Origin: Cryptomeria japonica
Lineage: Eukaryota > Streptophyta > Pinopsida > Cupressales > Cupressaceae
Reading direction: 5' to 3'
Length of the DNA: 64,000 nucleotides
Assembly: GCF_030272615.1 (NCBI RefSeq)
Contig: NC_081410.1
Coordinates: 571,473,152-571,537,151 of the forward strand
In this document: positions 48,319-59,808 of the stretch, one piece after another
How positions within the stretch are numbered: position 1 is the first letter of the stretch
Layout of the letters: every line of letters starts with the position of its first letter
Translations under genes and position numbers: made by a program
Notes under the pieces: model-generated
Database searches by the model: none
Told to the model about the DNA's origin: nothing
The model's input: only the letters and a program-made list of their open reading frames with translations

Positions 48319-51300
48319 ATGGCTCAAACTCGATCACGGTCAAGGCAACGAGAAATAGAAATTGAGGAAGAAGAAGACGAAAATCTCAATGAATTTCAAG
48401 AAGCACTTGGAGGAAATATAAATGATGAAAACCCAAGTACTCCCACTCCTTCAACAATTGAAAGGGTTCAGCATAACCCTCATTTTAACAGATTGTTTGA
48501 TGAAATACTCAGGAGCAACGCAGATGCTCACTTTTTAAAACTCGCTCAAGAAGGAGCCAAACTCCCCTCTGACTTTGATCTTGCCCAATTAAGACAAACA
48601 TCAGAAAGACAAAGTCGCCATGAGGAGGAAGGAGGTAGAAATCACATCAGATATAACATTCCTCAAGGTAACCCACCACCTCCTCCTCCAAATGAAATGG
48701 AGATGTTGCGGCAACAAGTCGAGAATCTCGCCCAACAACTTCATAGTGGTGTTAAGACCAATCAATTCTCACTTAACGACATCTGTCCCTATCCATTTGA
48801 TAGGAATCTTTATATGCCACCCTTTCCACGCGGGTTCGAAACACCAAAATTCGAAAAATATAGAGGAAAGGGAGATCCTCGCGATCATGTCCGAGAATTT
48901 CATTCCGCTTGTCTCGAAGTCGCATATGAAGACACATACTTAATGTGCCTTTTTCCCCAAAGCTTGGGAGGAACAACCACATCATGGTTTTCCCGACTAC
49001 CAGGTGGCATAAGAACATTTGAGGAACTCATCCAGAAGTTCCTATCTCATTACTCTTATAACATTGAACGCGACATCACCATGGCTGATCTATGCAACAC
49101 CAAACAAAAACCAGGTGAACTATTCTCAGTATTCCTGCAACGATGGCGCCAAATGTCTAGCAGACGTTCTCTTCAGTTACCTGAACGAGAACTAGTGGAA
49201 ATTTTCATTTCCAACTTAAACGAAGAAATGGAATTTCACCTGGATGTCAAAGACACCGATTCTTTTAACGATATGATCACCAAAGGTATAAAATGTGAAA
49301 GGGCACTCATCAAAAAAGGACTCATCAAAATCTTTAATGAACCAAAAGATGGTCCTCGCCCGCGCTTCAATAGCGATAAACCGAACTTCTGGAACAAGAA
49401 TAAGAACATCGTCAACGATGGAGTTGTGGATGCTCGGACTGTCCAAAATGCACAACCTGTGGTTCGGTTTGCAGGACAAAATCCTCCACCTCAAAATAAC
49501 ACAAATGTTCCTCTTAATCAAGGTCACATCACATCTCATGATGAACCAAGACCTCGTCCACAAAAACAAAAATGCACATACACTCCCTTAGGGGAACCCA
49601 TTGAAACAGTGTTGCGACAACTCCTCTCTCAAAATTTGGTCACTCTACCTAAGCTATCAAACTATGAGCCTCAAGTCAAACCAGCATGGTGGAAAGATAC
49701 TGAACACTGTGAGTTCCATCAAGGAAGAGGACACAAGACAAGTAATTGTCACCGATTGAAAGATCTCATTCAAGATCTTATTGATCGAGGAGAAATTGAG
49801 ATTGAAGGACATGATCCAAAAATGACAAATAATGATCACCTGATGTTCAAGAATCCACTTCCATCACAAGATCAAAGGGGTCCTTCCACTTCCAGGCGAG
49901 GCACCGATACCACTGACTATACGCAGGCTGCGTATAACTACACTGTAAATCACCTATATGATGCCAGTGAACAAATTGCAACTATAACCTTCAAAAATCC
50001 CACCTCAAATTGCAATGTTGTTACACGTCGCGGCAAAGTTACCATAAAGGCAGCTCCACAGGGCACCACCTCTGTCCCGAAGCAATACAATCTTGTGGAA
50101 CAATTAGACAAAACCCCTGCACTTATATCCATTTTGGAGCTTTTGCGTCTGTCACCCTCTCATAAAACAATCTTGGATCACGCACTCCAAGAGGCGTCAG
50201 TCCCTGCAAACCTAAACACGGACCAATTTCAAGCCATGGTTGGAACTCTAAAGTCATCACCTTGTCTCACTTTTTCCGAAAGTGACAACTCTTCCTTCCA
50301 ACAACCTCATAACGCTTCGCTACACATTGAAGGCTTTGTCAACCAACACAGGATCAAGCGAGTCTTGATAGATAATGGAGCAGGCCTAAACATTTGTACA
50401 CTACAGTTGGTCACAGCATTGGGATATGCACTAGAATCAGTGGATCCTCGCAAGAAGATCACCATCAAGGCCTATGATGATGCAGAGCGTTCATCCAAAG
50501 GAGTTGTGGTACTACCCATCCGAGTGGGCCCTGTGGTAAAACACATAATTTGTCAGGTTCTGGACCTTCCTCTGCCATATAATCTATTATTAGGGAGACC
50601 TTGGATACATGCCATGCAAGCTGTTCCATCTACCTACCATCAATGTATCAAGTTCCCACATAACGGGGTCGAGATCACAATCCTGGGCGATGCAAATCCC
50701 TTTGCATTTTGCCATAATATCAGCCATCAACCAGAGATTACCGTTCCTAATAATAGAGAAGCCATTTCCTCCACATCATATATAAATCCCGCCTCTCTTG
50801 CCAGTTCAAACACCCCTATGCCCAAGCAAGAAAAGCTAAAGATGAAAGTAGCAGAGGAAGGTCCTGGAGAATATAACTTGAGTCAGCTCTTTTGTGTGGG
50901 ACAAATGCCTACTTCTCCTAGAACACATGGTAAACCACAGCAGTTGCTCCAGCAACCACTAATCACGCCTGCATGTGCCTTAATGCCTTTCATTCTTGGA
51001 AAGAGTCAAGAGGAAGAGACACAAGATGAGGACCTAGCAGAATGGATCTATAAAGATCCCATCACCACTGACAAACCGCGAGTTACACTTCCTACAGAAC
51101 AGTATGGAAAAGGCCTCCTCATTATGCAAAGAATGGGATATGATGGTCAGAGTGCTTTGGGATACTGCAAACAAGGACGACATGAACCGCTTCTGCCAGA
51201 GTTCAAGCCCAAAGGTAATACAGGCCTAGGCTTTGAAAAAGAGATCCTTCCTAAACTCAGATTTAAAGGAAAACCTAGCAAACCATTTTGCCCACCTACT

Positions 51301-54300
51301 GTAAAGAGGACACCTTTCATAATCAAAGCACCATCAAGCAATATTGTCACTGCCCCATCGAGGCTCACAAACCCACCGCAACCATCATCAGTGCCAAAAA
51401 TCCCACCAATTGAACTAGTAATCCCATCCACAGCAGTCATCACATCAATAAAACCATTCATAGCAGCAACTATATTGGAACCTGTAGCAGCATCTATGGC
51501 ACCAGCCGTTCCAATAGAAGCCACTAAATCAACACTGTCTATACTTCCAGTGACAAAACCTTTAAACCCCATCACAGTTCCTGCAGCACCGATCACCTCA
51601 AAGGTACATAAACCAATCACACCTGCAGTATTCAACTCCAGCGACATCCCAGTATGGTATAGCAATCGGATGCTGGAAAGTGATTCAGAGACCGACTCAC
51701 ATGAGTGTGAATTTGATTCTGTACAGCTTAACACTTCAGATGAGGAAGACACGTCACCACCTCCGCCACGCAAAGACATTCCTGTTTACGGAGAAGCACA
51801 GATAAAGACCACTTGGGTACCTGAGCTGGAAACATCTTCCACAGACCCTATGTCTCATCCTATGCCGGATTCTGATAGGGAGAGTACCATCAATGACCTT
51901 CACCACACTATCTTAACCCTCACTGATACATCTCCGGCACTTAACTTAATCGATGAAGTAATGCCCATTATCCACCCTGAACTCATCGAATGGAACCAAC
52001 CAAATCCCCCATGTCTTGACCTCTTCCAAAACGATGAGGCTATCATTGACCTTTTGGAATTAAGGGATAATCTACCAAGCGGGGATCACAAAGCTGGATT
52101 CGCCATTGAACTTAATAGCGCAGCATACTTCGGGGCGGATGCCAAACCCTTCAGCTGCAAAAATATAACATTAAAACATGGATCTTCCAATGAAAACCAC
52201 ACTGTGGCACTGTTTGATCCAACAAAAGTAAAAAGAAAGAGCGTATCCAACGGTGAAAACCTCTCTGAGGCGCCTGAGGATGAAGGGTTTGACATTCTCC
52301 CTGCTAATACACAACAGGAACGATCAACGATCCTCATTGAGGAGACCAAAGAATACAATGTGGGGACTCCTGAAAACCCTCATATCATACATCTGGCATC
52401 TCTTCTCACTCCAGAGGAACAACCTCAATTTATAGAGTTCTTCCAACAGCGTCAGATCAACTTTGCATGGTCATATGCAGACATGCCTGGGCTTGATCCT
52501 GATTTAGTCATGCATCATCTCACAGTAGCAAAAGGAGCCAAACCTATCAAGCAGAAGCTTCGTAAGATGCATCCTCAGATTGCCATGCTAGTCAAAACAG
52601 AACTCAAGAAACTCCTGGATGTTGGTTTCATTAGACCAATTGATTATGCAGAATGGATCTCCAACATTGTACCAGTTGGCAAACCAAAAGGGGGCATCCG
52701 CATTTGTACAGACTTCAGAGATCTAAATAAGGCATGTCCTAAGGATGACTTCCCTCTACCAAATATCGACATCATAGTAGATTTGACAGCAGGACATGCC
52801 ATGCTTTCACTCATGGATGGCTTTTCAGGATACAATCAAATAAAGATCGCACCAGAGGACCAACATAAGACAGCCTTCACATGTCCATGGGGCACATACT
52901 GCTGGAATGTAATGCCTTTTGGTCTAAAGAATGCAGGAGCGACCTATCAAAGAGCAATGACCACCATCTTCCATGACATGATGCATACTATAATGGAAGA
53001 TTATGTGGATGATTTACTAGCAAAATCACTTACTAGAGAAGGACATCTTCACATCTTAGATAAAATCTTTGATAGACTGGAACAATACCATGTTCGACTC
53101 AACCCAAAGAAATGTGTCTTCGGAGTGACCTCCGGGAAGCTTCTAGGATACATTGTCTCAAGCAAAGGCATTGAGGTCGATCCAGCAAAGGTTAAAGCAA
53201 TCATGGACATGCCACCACCAAAGAATATCAGTCAGCTAAGAACACTACAAGGACGGCTTCAATCTATCCGCAGATTCATTGCACAATTGGCTGATAAGTG
53301 TCACCCATTCACACACCTGCTACACAAGAACATCCGCTTTCAGTGGGATGACAGATGCCAGCAAGCATTTCAGGCGCTTAAAGACTATCTCATGAATCCA
53401 CCATTGCTGATGCCACCAGATCCAAGTAGACCATTATTGCTCTATATCTCAGCAACAAGTACAGCATTGGGTGTACTACTGGCACAACATAATGCAGAAG
53501 GAAAAGAGTGTGCTATTTACTACATCTCTCGCACACTGGTGGGCTATGAACTCAATTACACACCTATTGAGCGAGCTTGCCTAGCAGTAATCTTGGCAGC
53601 CACTAAACTGAGGCACTATCTGTTAACACACAAGGTACAACTCATCGCAAAAATTGATCCACTCAAGTATTTACTCAGCAAAGCAGCATTGACAGGTCGT
53701 TTGGCCAAATGGGTAATGATTCTAAGTGAATTCGACATTGAGTATGTGGACCGTAAGGCTATCAAAGGGCAAGTTATTGCAGATCAGTTGGCCAATGCAC
53801 CACTCATAGGCGATCATCCTCTCATTTCCAATTTTCCAGATGAAGAGATATTCATGATCACAGAAGCACAGCCATGGAAACTATATTTTGATGGTTCATA
53901 CACTAGGCACGGCTCGGGGGCAGGCATTCTGTTTATCACACCTCAAGGTGATAGCATCCCGAAGTCTTACAGGCTCACATTTCCATGCACAAACAACATA
54001 GCAGAGTATGAGGCCTTGATCACAGGACTCAGATTAGCCATACAATGGAAATTAAAAGAATTGCAAGTATATGGCGATTCCCAACTAGTCATTCGACAAG
54101 CAACAGATGAGTATCAGACCAAGGATGATAAACTCATGCCATATAAGCAAATGGTGGACACTCTAAAGACATCATTTACTACTATCACTTTTGAGCAGAT
54201 ACCAAGAGATCAGAATCGAGCTGCTGACGCCATGGCTACCATCGCATCTCTCTTAGATCTTCCACAGAATTCAACACGCTACGAGTTCTTGGTAGAACAG

Positions 54301-55626
54301 CTTTGGATTCCCGCTTATGATATCCCCGAATCCGACATGATATGTCACCTTGTCAGTTCTGAATCCCCATGGTACGGTGAGTTCTACACCTATCTCCGCG
54401 ATCACACCCTTCCTCCCAACCAATCAAATAACCAACGTAAAACCTTCATTCGCCAAACTGCTCGATATACCATTATTGCCGAAACCCTATACCGACGCGT
54501 TCTTGATGGTACTCTCCTTCGATGTCTGGAACAAGGTGAGATAACAAAGGCTTTGGAAGAGGTACATGAAGGAATTTGCGGGACTCACTCAAGTGGTCCA
54601 TCACTAGCCAAGAAGATCATGCGAGCTGGATACTATTGGCCATCTATGGAAAAGGATTCCTACTACTTTGTTAGGAAGTGCAAAAAATGTCAAGTTCATG
54701 GCGACCTAATACATGCACCAGCTCAAGAACTGCAACCAATCACAACACCATGGCCTTTTTGTCAATGGGGTCTTGATCTTGTGGGTAAAATCCATCCATC
54801 TTCATCCAATGGCCATAAATTCATTATTACCGCCACCGAATATTTCACCAAGTGGATCGAAGTTGTTCCACTTACCCAAGTCACCGGCAAGCAGATCGCC
54901 TCATTCATCCTCAATTACATCATCTGTCGGTATGGTGTACCCATCTCCATCATCACAGATAATGGTCTTCCTTTCAAAAATCAGGATGTCCGTGAGCTTT
55001 GTGAGAAATTTCATATCCAACACCGCTTTTCCACTCCCTATTACCCACAAGGCAATGGTCAGGCCGAAGCATCCAATAAAAACATATTGAGAATCCTAAA
55101 GAAGACAGTCAATGATGCCGGTCGTGATTGGCATGTTCAATTGAATCCAGCATTATGGGCATATCGAACTAGCATTCGAACCCCTACAGGTGCAACTCCT
55201 TATTCATTGGTCTATGGTGCTGAAGCTATCTTACCTATTGAGGTCGAGATACCATCCTTACGAGTTTCCTTGCATAATCTCATCGATGATGAAGCCTACA
55301 GAGTATCCCGTCTTCAGGACTTAGAGTTACTTGATGAGAAGCGACAAGCTGCATACAATCACCTCAAAGCCTATCAGCAGCGCATGAGTAGAAGCTACAA
55401 TCACCGAGTTAGATCTCGTACATTTGAGGTAGGTGATCTTGTTCTTCGAGAAAATCCTCGCAACCAACCAAACAGAGAACATCAAGGCAAGTTTGAATCA
55501 AACTGGTTGGGCCCATATGTTGTCACTGCTGTATTCGGGTCCGGGGCATATCAGTTGGCTACATCAGACGGAGAACCGCTCGCAGATCCAATTAATAGCA
55601 TGCACCTCAAACGGTTTTATACCTAA
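48319..55626 (+). CDS. Gag-pol polyprotein of the Tat/Ogre-type Gypsy element
   Basis: One uninterrupted frame of 2435 codons. Start chosen at the ATG at 48319 (MAQTRSRSRQ; context AAAATGG); an in-frame ATG at 48229 is weaker. Numbering from this start: gag core about 172-300 (PKFEKYRGKGDP, TSWFSRLPGG), zinc-knuckle-like CEFHQGRGHKTSNC from 464, protease LIDNGAG with D685, G-patch about 927-980, and RT about 1440-1590 with YVDD at 1562-1565. The first RNase H is about 1700-1830, where the usual first aspartate is missing (LYISATS). The second, archaeal-type RNase H has D1858, E1896, D1920 and D1970. Integrase has an HHCC zinc finger (HEGICGTH..CKKC) and D2153, D2214, E2250, that is DD35E. A C-terminal GDLVLRENP barrel follows. 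It should make all proteins for retrotransposition; no frameshift or intron separates gag from pol. Confidence 0.95.
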   Translation: MAQTRSRSRQREIEIEEEEDENLNEFQEALGGNINDENPSTPTPSTIERVQHNPHFNRLFDEILRSNADAHFLKLAQEGAKLPSDFDLAQLRQTSERQSRHEEEGGRNHIRYNIPQGNPPPPPPNEMEMLRQQVENLAQQLHSGVKTNQFSLNDICPYPFDRNLYMPPFPRGFETPKFEKYRGKGDPRDHVREFHSACLEVAYEDTYLMCLFPQSLGGTTTSWFSRLPGGIRTFEELIQKFLSHYSYNIERDITMADLCNTKQKPGELFSVFLQRWRQMSSRRSLQLPERELVEIFISNLNEEMEFHLDVKDTDSFNDMITKGIKCERALIKKGLIKIFNEPKDGPRPRFNSDKPNFWNKNKNIVNDGVVDARTVQNAQPVVRFAGQNPPPQNNTNVPLNQGHITSHDEPRPRPQKQKCTYTPLGEPIETVLRQLLSQNLVTLPKLSNYEPQVKPAWWKDTEHCEFHQGRGHKTSNCHRLKDLIQDLIDRGEIEIEGHDPKMTNNDHLMFKNPLPSQDQRGPSTSRRGTDTTDYTQAAYNYTVNHLYDASEQIATITFKNPTSNCNVVTRRGKVTIKAAPQGTTSVPKQYNLVEQLDKTPALISILELLRLSPSHKTILDHALQEASVPANLNTDQFQAMVGTLKSSPCLTFSESDNSSFQQPHNASLHIEGFVNQHRIKRVLIDNGAGLNICTLQLVTALGYALESVDPRKKITIKAYDDAERSSKGVVVLPIRVGPVVKHIICQVLDLPLPYNLLLGRPWIHAMQAVPSTYHQCIKFPHNGVEITILGDANPFAFCHNISHQPEITVPNNREAISSTSYINPASLASSNTPMPKQEKLKMKVAEEGPGEYNLSQLFCVGQMPTSPRTHGKPQQLLQQPLITPACALMPFILGKSQEEETQDEDLAEWIYKDPITTDKPRVTLPTEQYGKGLLIMQRMGYDGQSALGYCKQGRHEPLLPEFKPKGNTGLGFEKEILPKLRFKGKPSKPFCPPTVKRTPFIIKAPSSNIVTAPSRLTNPPQPSSVPKIPPIELVIPSTAVITSIKPFIAATILEPVAASMAPAVPIEATKSTLSILPVTKPLNPITVPAAPITSKVHKPITPAVFNSSDIPVWYSNRMLESDSETDSHECEFDSVQLNTSDEEDTSPPPPRKDIPVYGEAQIKTTWVPELETSSTDPMSHPMPDSDRESTINDLHHTILTLTDTSPALNLIDEVMPIIHPELIEWNQPNPPCLDLFQNDEAIIDLLELRDNLPSGDHKAGFAIELNSAAYFGADAKPFSCKNITLKHGSSNENHTVALFDPTKVKRKSVSNGENLSEAPEDEGFDILPANTQQERSTILIEETKEYNVGTPENPHIIHLASLLTPEEQPQFIEFFQQRQINFAWSYADMPGLDPDLVMHHLTVAKGAKPIKQKLRKMHPQIAMLVKTELKKLLDVGFIRPIDYAEWISNIVPVGKPKGGIRICTDFRDLNKACPKDDFPLPNIDIIVDLTAGHAMLSLMDGFSGYNQIKIAPEDQHKTAFTCPWGTYCWNVMPFGLKNAGATYQRAMTTIFHDMMHTIMEDYVDDLLAKSLTREGHLHILDKIFDRLEQYHVRLNPKKCVFGVTSGKLLGYIVSSKGIEVDPAKVKAIMDMPPPKNISQLRTLQGRLQSIRRFIAQLADKCHPFTHLLHKNIRFQWDDRCQQAFQALKDYLMNPPLLMPPDPSRPLLLYISATSTALGVLLAQHNAEGKECAIYYISRTLVGYELNYTPIERACLAVILAATKLRHYLLTHKVQLIAKIDPLKYLLSKAALTGRLAKWVMILSEFDIEYVDRKAIKGQVIADQLANAPLIGDHPLISNFPDEEIFMITEAQPWKLYFDGSYTRHGSGAGILFITPQGDSIPKSYRLTFPCTNNIAEYEALITGLRLAIQWKLKELQVYGDSQLVIRQATDEYQTKDDKLMPYKQMVDTLKTSFTTITFEQIPRDQNRAADAMATIASLLDLPQNSTRYEFLVEQLWIPAYDIPESDMICHLVSSESPWYGEFYTYLRDHTLPPNQSNNQRKTFIRQTARYTIIAETLYRRVLDGTLLRCLEQGEITKALEEVHEGICGTHSSGPSLAKKIMRAGYYWPSMEKDSYYFVRKCKKCQVHGDLIHAPAQELQPITTPWPFCQWGLDLVGKIHPSSSNGHKFIITATEYFTKWIEVVPLTQVTGKQIASFILNYIICRYGVPISIITDNGLPFKNQDVRELCEKFHIQHRFSTPYYPQGNGQAEASNKNILRILKKTVNDAGRDWHVQLNPALWAYRTSIRTPTGATPYSLVYGAEAILPIEVEIPSLRVSLHNLIDDEAYRVSRLQDLELLDEKRQAAYNHLKAYQQRMSRSYNHRVRSRTFEVGDLVLRENPRNQPNREHQGKFESNWLGPYVVTAVFGSGAYQLATSDGEPLADPINSMHLKRFYT

Positions 55627-58040
55627 GGTATACAGAGCATCGGGCTCCCCTACATATCAGAAAATATCAAAAACATTCAGAAAATGTCCTAAAGAAAATA
55701 CAAAACCATTCAAAACAAAAAAAAGTAAAGAAAAATCATGCATCCAAACGGTGAACAACCACTCCGGTGGCACCTTGGGTAAGAACAATGGTGAAAACCT
55801 GGCAAACAGGCGCCACTCGTAAAGGCTATGGCTCCATTATCTTTCAGACTTGTGGCGATCACATCTACTTCATACATACATCCATCCATCCATCAACCAT
55901 GGCTTGTTATTCCTCTGCAATTATGATAGTACTCCATACATCTTGCATCCCGCTTTTTCATAGTCATGTCTAAAACTGGGGGCAATGCCTTTAACCTATT
56001 GATGGAAGTGGATTCTACATTGTCTTATGATTCATTAAGTTCTTCATTCAAACAATCATCAAAAATCCAAAAACATTCAAAAATATCTTGCAAAAATACC
56101 AAAAACATTCAAAACAATTCAAAATCCAAAAACATCGACAAAACCATTGAAAAATCACACAAAAACATGGCAACACCTTGTACATACTCATCCATGCAGA
56201 TACCAAAACAAACATTGCGACAAACTACTCACACAATGACCATTTACCAAACAACCACACAATCCACATCAACAATCCAAAACTGTCTTTAAAACAAGGA
56301 TGCATCCTTCCTTACCAAAACAAAGACAAGATGATGTTTTCTTTGACAAGAAAATTCTGTTAGGCTGTCAAATACTTGGTTGATTTGTGAGTAATTCATT
56401 TGTTTATCTGTATCGGGATCTTTTCAACATTGTTTTGTATCATTTGTGCATTATTTCCGATGAAGTTCTGGGGCATGTACTAATGGTGTCTACGTGGGAA
56501 GTTCACTAAGCTACGTGATCTTATGCCAAATGCAGTCATAGATCATTACGGCTTGCTGACTACAGCGTATACCTTGACCATATGAGCATGAACCATTACC
56601 AAGGATCCATATTCTTTATTCTTTATGTATATACTGTTTGTTTACAGGTACACTGCTCATTCTTTGGTTCCTCCTCATCCAATTTGGATAAAGGTTTTTA
56701 TTTCTTAGTACGGTATGCACTTGTCTCAGGATATGATCAGCCTAAGATCAAGGAGGATGATCCAAGTCATGCATGAACGGAGATAATCCTTGTCTATCCC
56801 GCAAGCAATACTCAGGTCAACTTGATCCATTATATCAAGTTGCTTGTATTAACTTGCTATATCAAAATCCATGTAAGAAATACTCTGGTCATCTTGAATC
56901 TTTATGTCAAGTTGCTTGTATTTTCTTACAACATTTTAAAGCTCAATGATGAAAAATAAAGCACCATGGATCGTCATTTCATCTCATCTGTATATATTGC
57001 ATTTTGTTGCATTCCATCCATCCATACATTCATAAATAGCTGCATATCATTCATACATAGTAATGACAATGGATACTCTATTTTCCTCTTCTTCCATAGG
57101 AATGTAATAGGTCCTCCATTTCTTCTATTTAACATTGAACCCCCCCACCCTCCCCATCTCGATAATCAGCATCACATATCCTTCATCGTTTCCCATCAAC
57201 CCAATCAAGCCACGTTCATCACCATCCATCTCTAATAGGAGGGATTGTGTTTCCCATCCTCATTCATCCACACAATCAAGCAAGTTGCTCTGTCTACACA
57301 GATACATCGACTCCCACACGCCTAGACTATCAACAGATACTCTGATCAAGTATCTTCGGGTCTCAACAGGTAATCGATTATGGTAATCCTAGACTACATC
57401 AGGCATTTATCATAATGACCTAGTCTCAACGGGGCTGCCATGATTCCCCACAACCATCCATCACACGCACATACTATCAATTGATTAGCCAATCAAACAC
57501 AATCCAACGGACAATTACATCAATTGTCTACGTCTCAACGAGTATTTTGCTTCATATACCTTGACTTCATCGGGCAATTACATCAATTGTCTAAGTCACA
57601 TCAGGTCACTTTGATTCACTTACTCAGACTTTATCATGTCCAAGCGACCAACTGACATCAACTGTCACGCTTTGACTTGATCGGGGCAATTAAACCGATT
57701 GCACTAGATTGTCCAAACAATTTTGATCAATTGTATAGCATCAATCCAAACCCCACACTACATCTTCTATGTATCTCTTGCATGACCTCAGGGTACTCGT
57801 TGGCTTGTTGTTTCTTCATATTCACTCCATTTTCTCCCATTCTTTCATCATTAGTTCTAATTTCTTCTATTCTACCTCCCCTCCGCTTTTCATTCTTTTT
57901 CGAGAGATCGCCCGATTTTTCAAAAAAATTCGGCCCATCCCTCGAGGGGGCATACCACCCATTAAATTTACATTTTATGGGGCATTTCTTCACACCTATT
58001 TTTCTTTCTTTGAAACGATGCGATAAACTGCACCGTCTCA
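55627..58040 (+). other. Long 3' region of the Gypsy element
   Basis: 2.4 kb after the stop codon. An A/C-rich stretch (about 55,660-56,290) repeats CAAAAACATTCAAAA-like words. A second zone (about 57,360-57,740) repeats a loose unit built on CAATTACATCAATTGTC and TTGACTWSATCGGG. Short ORFs here look fortuitous. Confidence 0.6.
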
Positions 58041-58052
58041 AAGAGGGGCAAA
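58039..58052 (+). other. Polypurine tract of the Gypsy element
   Basis: AAAGAGGGGCAAA runs right up to the 3' LTR start at 58053. Confidence 0.85.
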
Positions 58053-59803
58053 TGTAGTCACATAAATCTGTCCACTTAATTAAATGAATATTTAGTATTT
58101 ATTTGATTATTTAACCATCAATTAATAATTAATTAAATTAATATTTAATTAATTCATCTTAACCCTCTTCTCCTATTAATTAAATAAATTATTCAATTTA
58201 TTTGATTTAATTCACTTAACCAAATTCAGACCATTAATTAAATAAATAAATCATATTTATTTAATTAAATATTCTCTCACATTTAAATAAATAAATCATT
58301 TATTTAAATCACCTTTATCCTCCACCCACTTGTATTTTCCTACAAAAGCAAGTTGCACATTTAAATAAATAAATCATTTATTTAAATCACCTTTATCCTC
58401 CACCCACTTGTATTTTCCTACAAAAGCAAGTTGCACAACTATTTTAAATAAATTATTTATTTAAAATTCTATTTATCCTCACCCACTTGAAACCTTTAAT
58501 GGTTTCCCTTAAAGTATTCAAACTTGATGGCTTTAAAGTCTTCAAACTTGATGGCTTCCTTCTATAATCTTCTTAAGACTTTAATGGTTTTCCTTAAAGT
58601 CTTCAAGCCTTTAATGGTTTCCCTCAAAGTCTTCAAGCATTTTAATGCTTTATCTTCATTTTTCTCATTTAAATAAATTAATATTTATTTGAATATTTAT
58701 CCAAATGCAAATTACACCATTTAATTGAAATAAATGATTTTATTTTTATTGAAAATACCAAAATTTCTCCCACTTGCATTTTCCTACAAAATCCACTTGT
58801 ATGCCTAAACCCCTTCTAGATTCTTCTAAACCCTTCCTAATTAGCCTAATCCATCCCCTAAATATTGTCACATTCCTAAGCAAATTGGAGTCACTTCTCA
58901 AAGACTCCAAAGTCTTTGAAAAGCAATTAATGCTTTGTGTGTTCAACAAATTAACCCTCAAAGTCTTGGATAACCATTGAAGGCTTTCAACCTTCAACCA
59001 CTTAATCCCCAAAGTCTCCAATAACCATTAATGGTTAATTCAACCCTCCCACATGGTTAAAACATTTGTTTTGACTCAACCTCTACCCAACCCAAAGGTC
59101 TCATCAGGCCATTAATGCTTTGACCATGATTATCTCTTAAACATTTGCACAAAGGTTTATCCTTGGATTAACTCTTAATCCAATGGGTAATCTTAATTTA
59201 GACTTGACCCTTACCTTCTAGATAACCATGAGGTCTTCTCAGGCCTTTAATGCCTCCAACCTCTTCTCTCAACCCAATCCTATGTTGACACTTGTCACCA
59301 TTTTATTGGTGCCAATTGTGCACATGGATCCCCAACTTTCAAACTTGGCCCTTGATTAAACCATTCAATCTTAACCCTTCATTTCCCCATTTCTTCTATA
59401 AATAGAACCCTTCTCCTCAAGCAAAAGGAAGCATTTTAGAGTATTGTTGTTATACTGGCATTAGCATAGAGCTTTTTCATAGCATCACTATCTACTCTTG
59501 CATAGTATTTGCTTATCATATTCAATTATCTTGAATCTCCATATGGCATCCATGGCTAGTGCTAAAACCTGAGAGCTACACTCATTTGGGACTTGGAGAG
59601 GAGAGGAACAAGGGAGATCGCAACTATGAGCATCTTGATTAGCTATTTCATTCTATGTTTATATGCTTTCTATTTCATGCTTAATATCTCTCTTGATATG
59701 CCTGTTTAGGATAATCTTTTGTTGCTAACACTAACGTTTGTTTCTTGTGCTCTTGTGTGTGTTGCCATCAAACAGATTTTCTAATCCTTTTTGCAGAGCA
59801 TCA
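58053..59803 (+). repeat. 3' LTR
   Basis: Same 1751-bp length as the 5' LTR, with only three substitutions noticed. It is followed by the AAAAG duplication. Confidence 0.95.
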
Positions 59804-59808
59804 AAAAG
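59804..59808. repeat. AAAAG target duplication, right copy
   Basis: Matches 43839-43843. Confidence 0.92.

Larger units (their letters stand above)
43844..59803 (+). mobile_element. Complete autonomous Ty3/Gypsy retrotransposon, Tat/Ogre type, 15,960 bp
   Basis: LTRs of equal length (1751 bp) bound a 12.5-kb interior. The interior has a primer site, a long leader (2.6 kb), one unbroken gag-pol frame, a long 3' region (2.4 kb) and a polypurine tract. A perfect AAAAG duplication flanks the whole. Comparing the LTRs base by base I found three substitutions (near 44,269, 44,518 and 44,536 in the left copy), about 0.17 %, so the insertion is recent. The large size, long untranslated regions, G-patch and second RNase H place it with the Tat lineage. 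The extra-long interior recalls Ogre, but the Ogre intron between protease and RT is absent. Confidence 0.95.

Noticed and set aside
51147-51779. A 210-codon minus-strand ORF.
   Set aside because: It is antisense to the proline/threonine-rich linker of gag-pol and its glycine/valine/isoleucine composition is the mirror of that linker.
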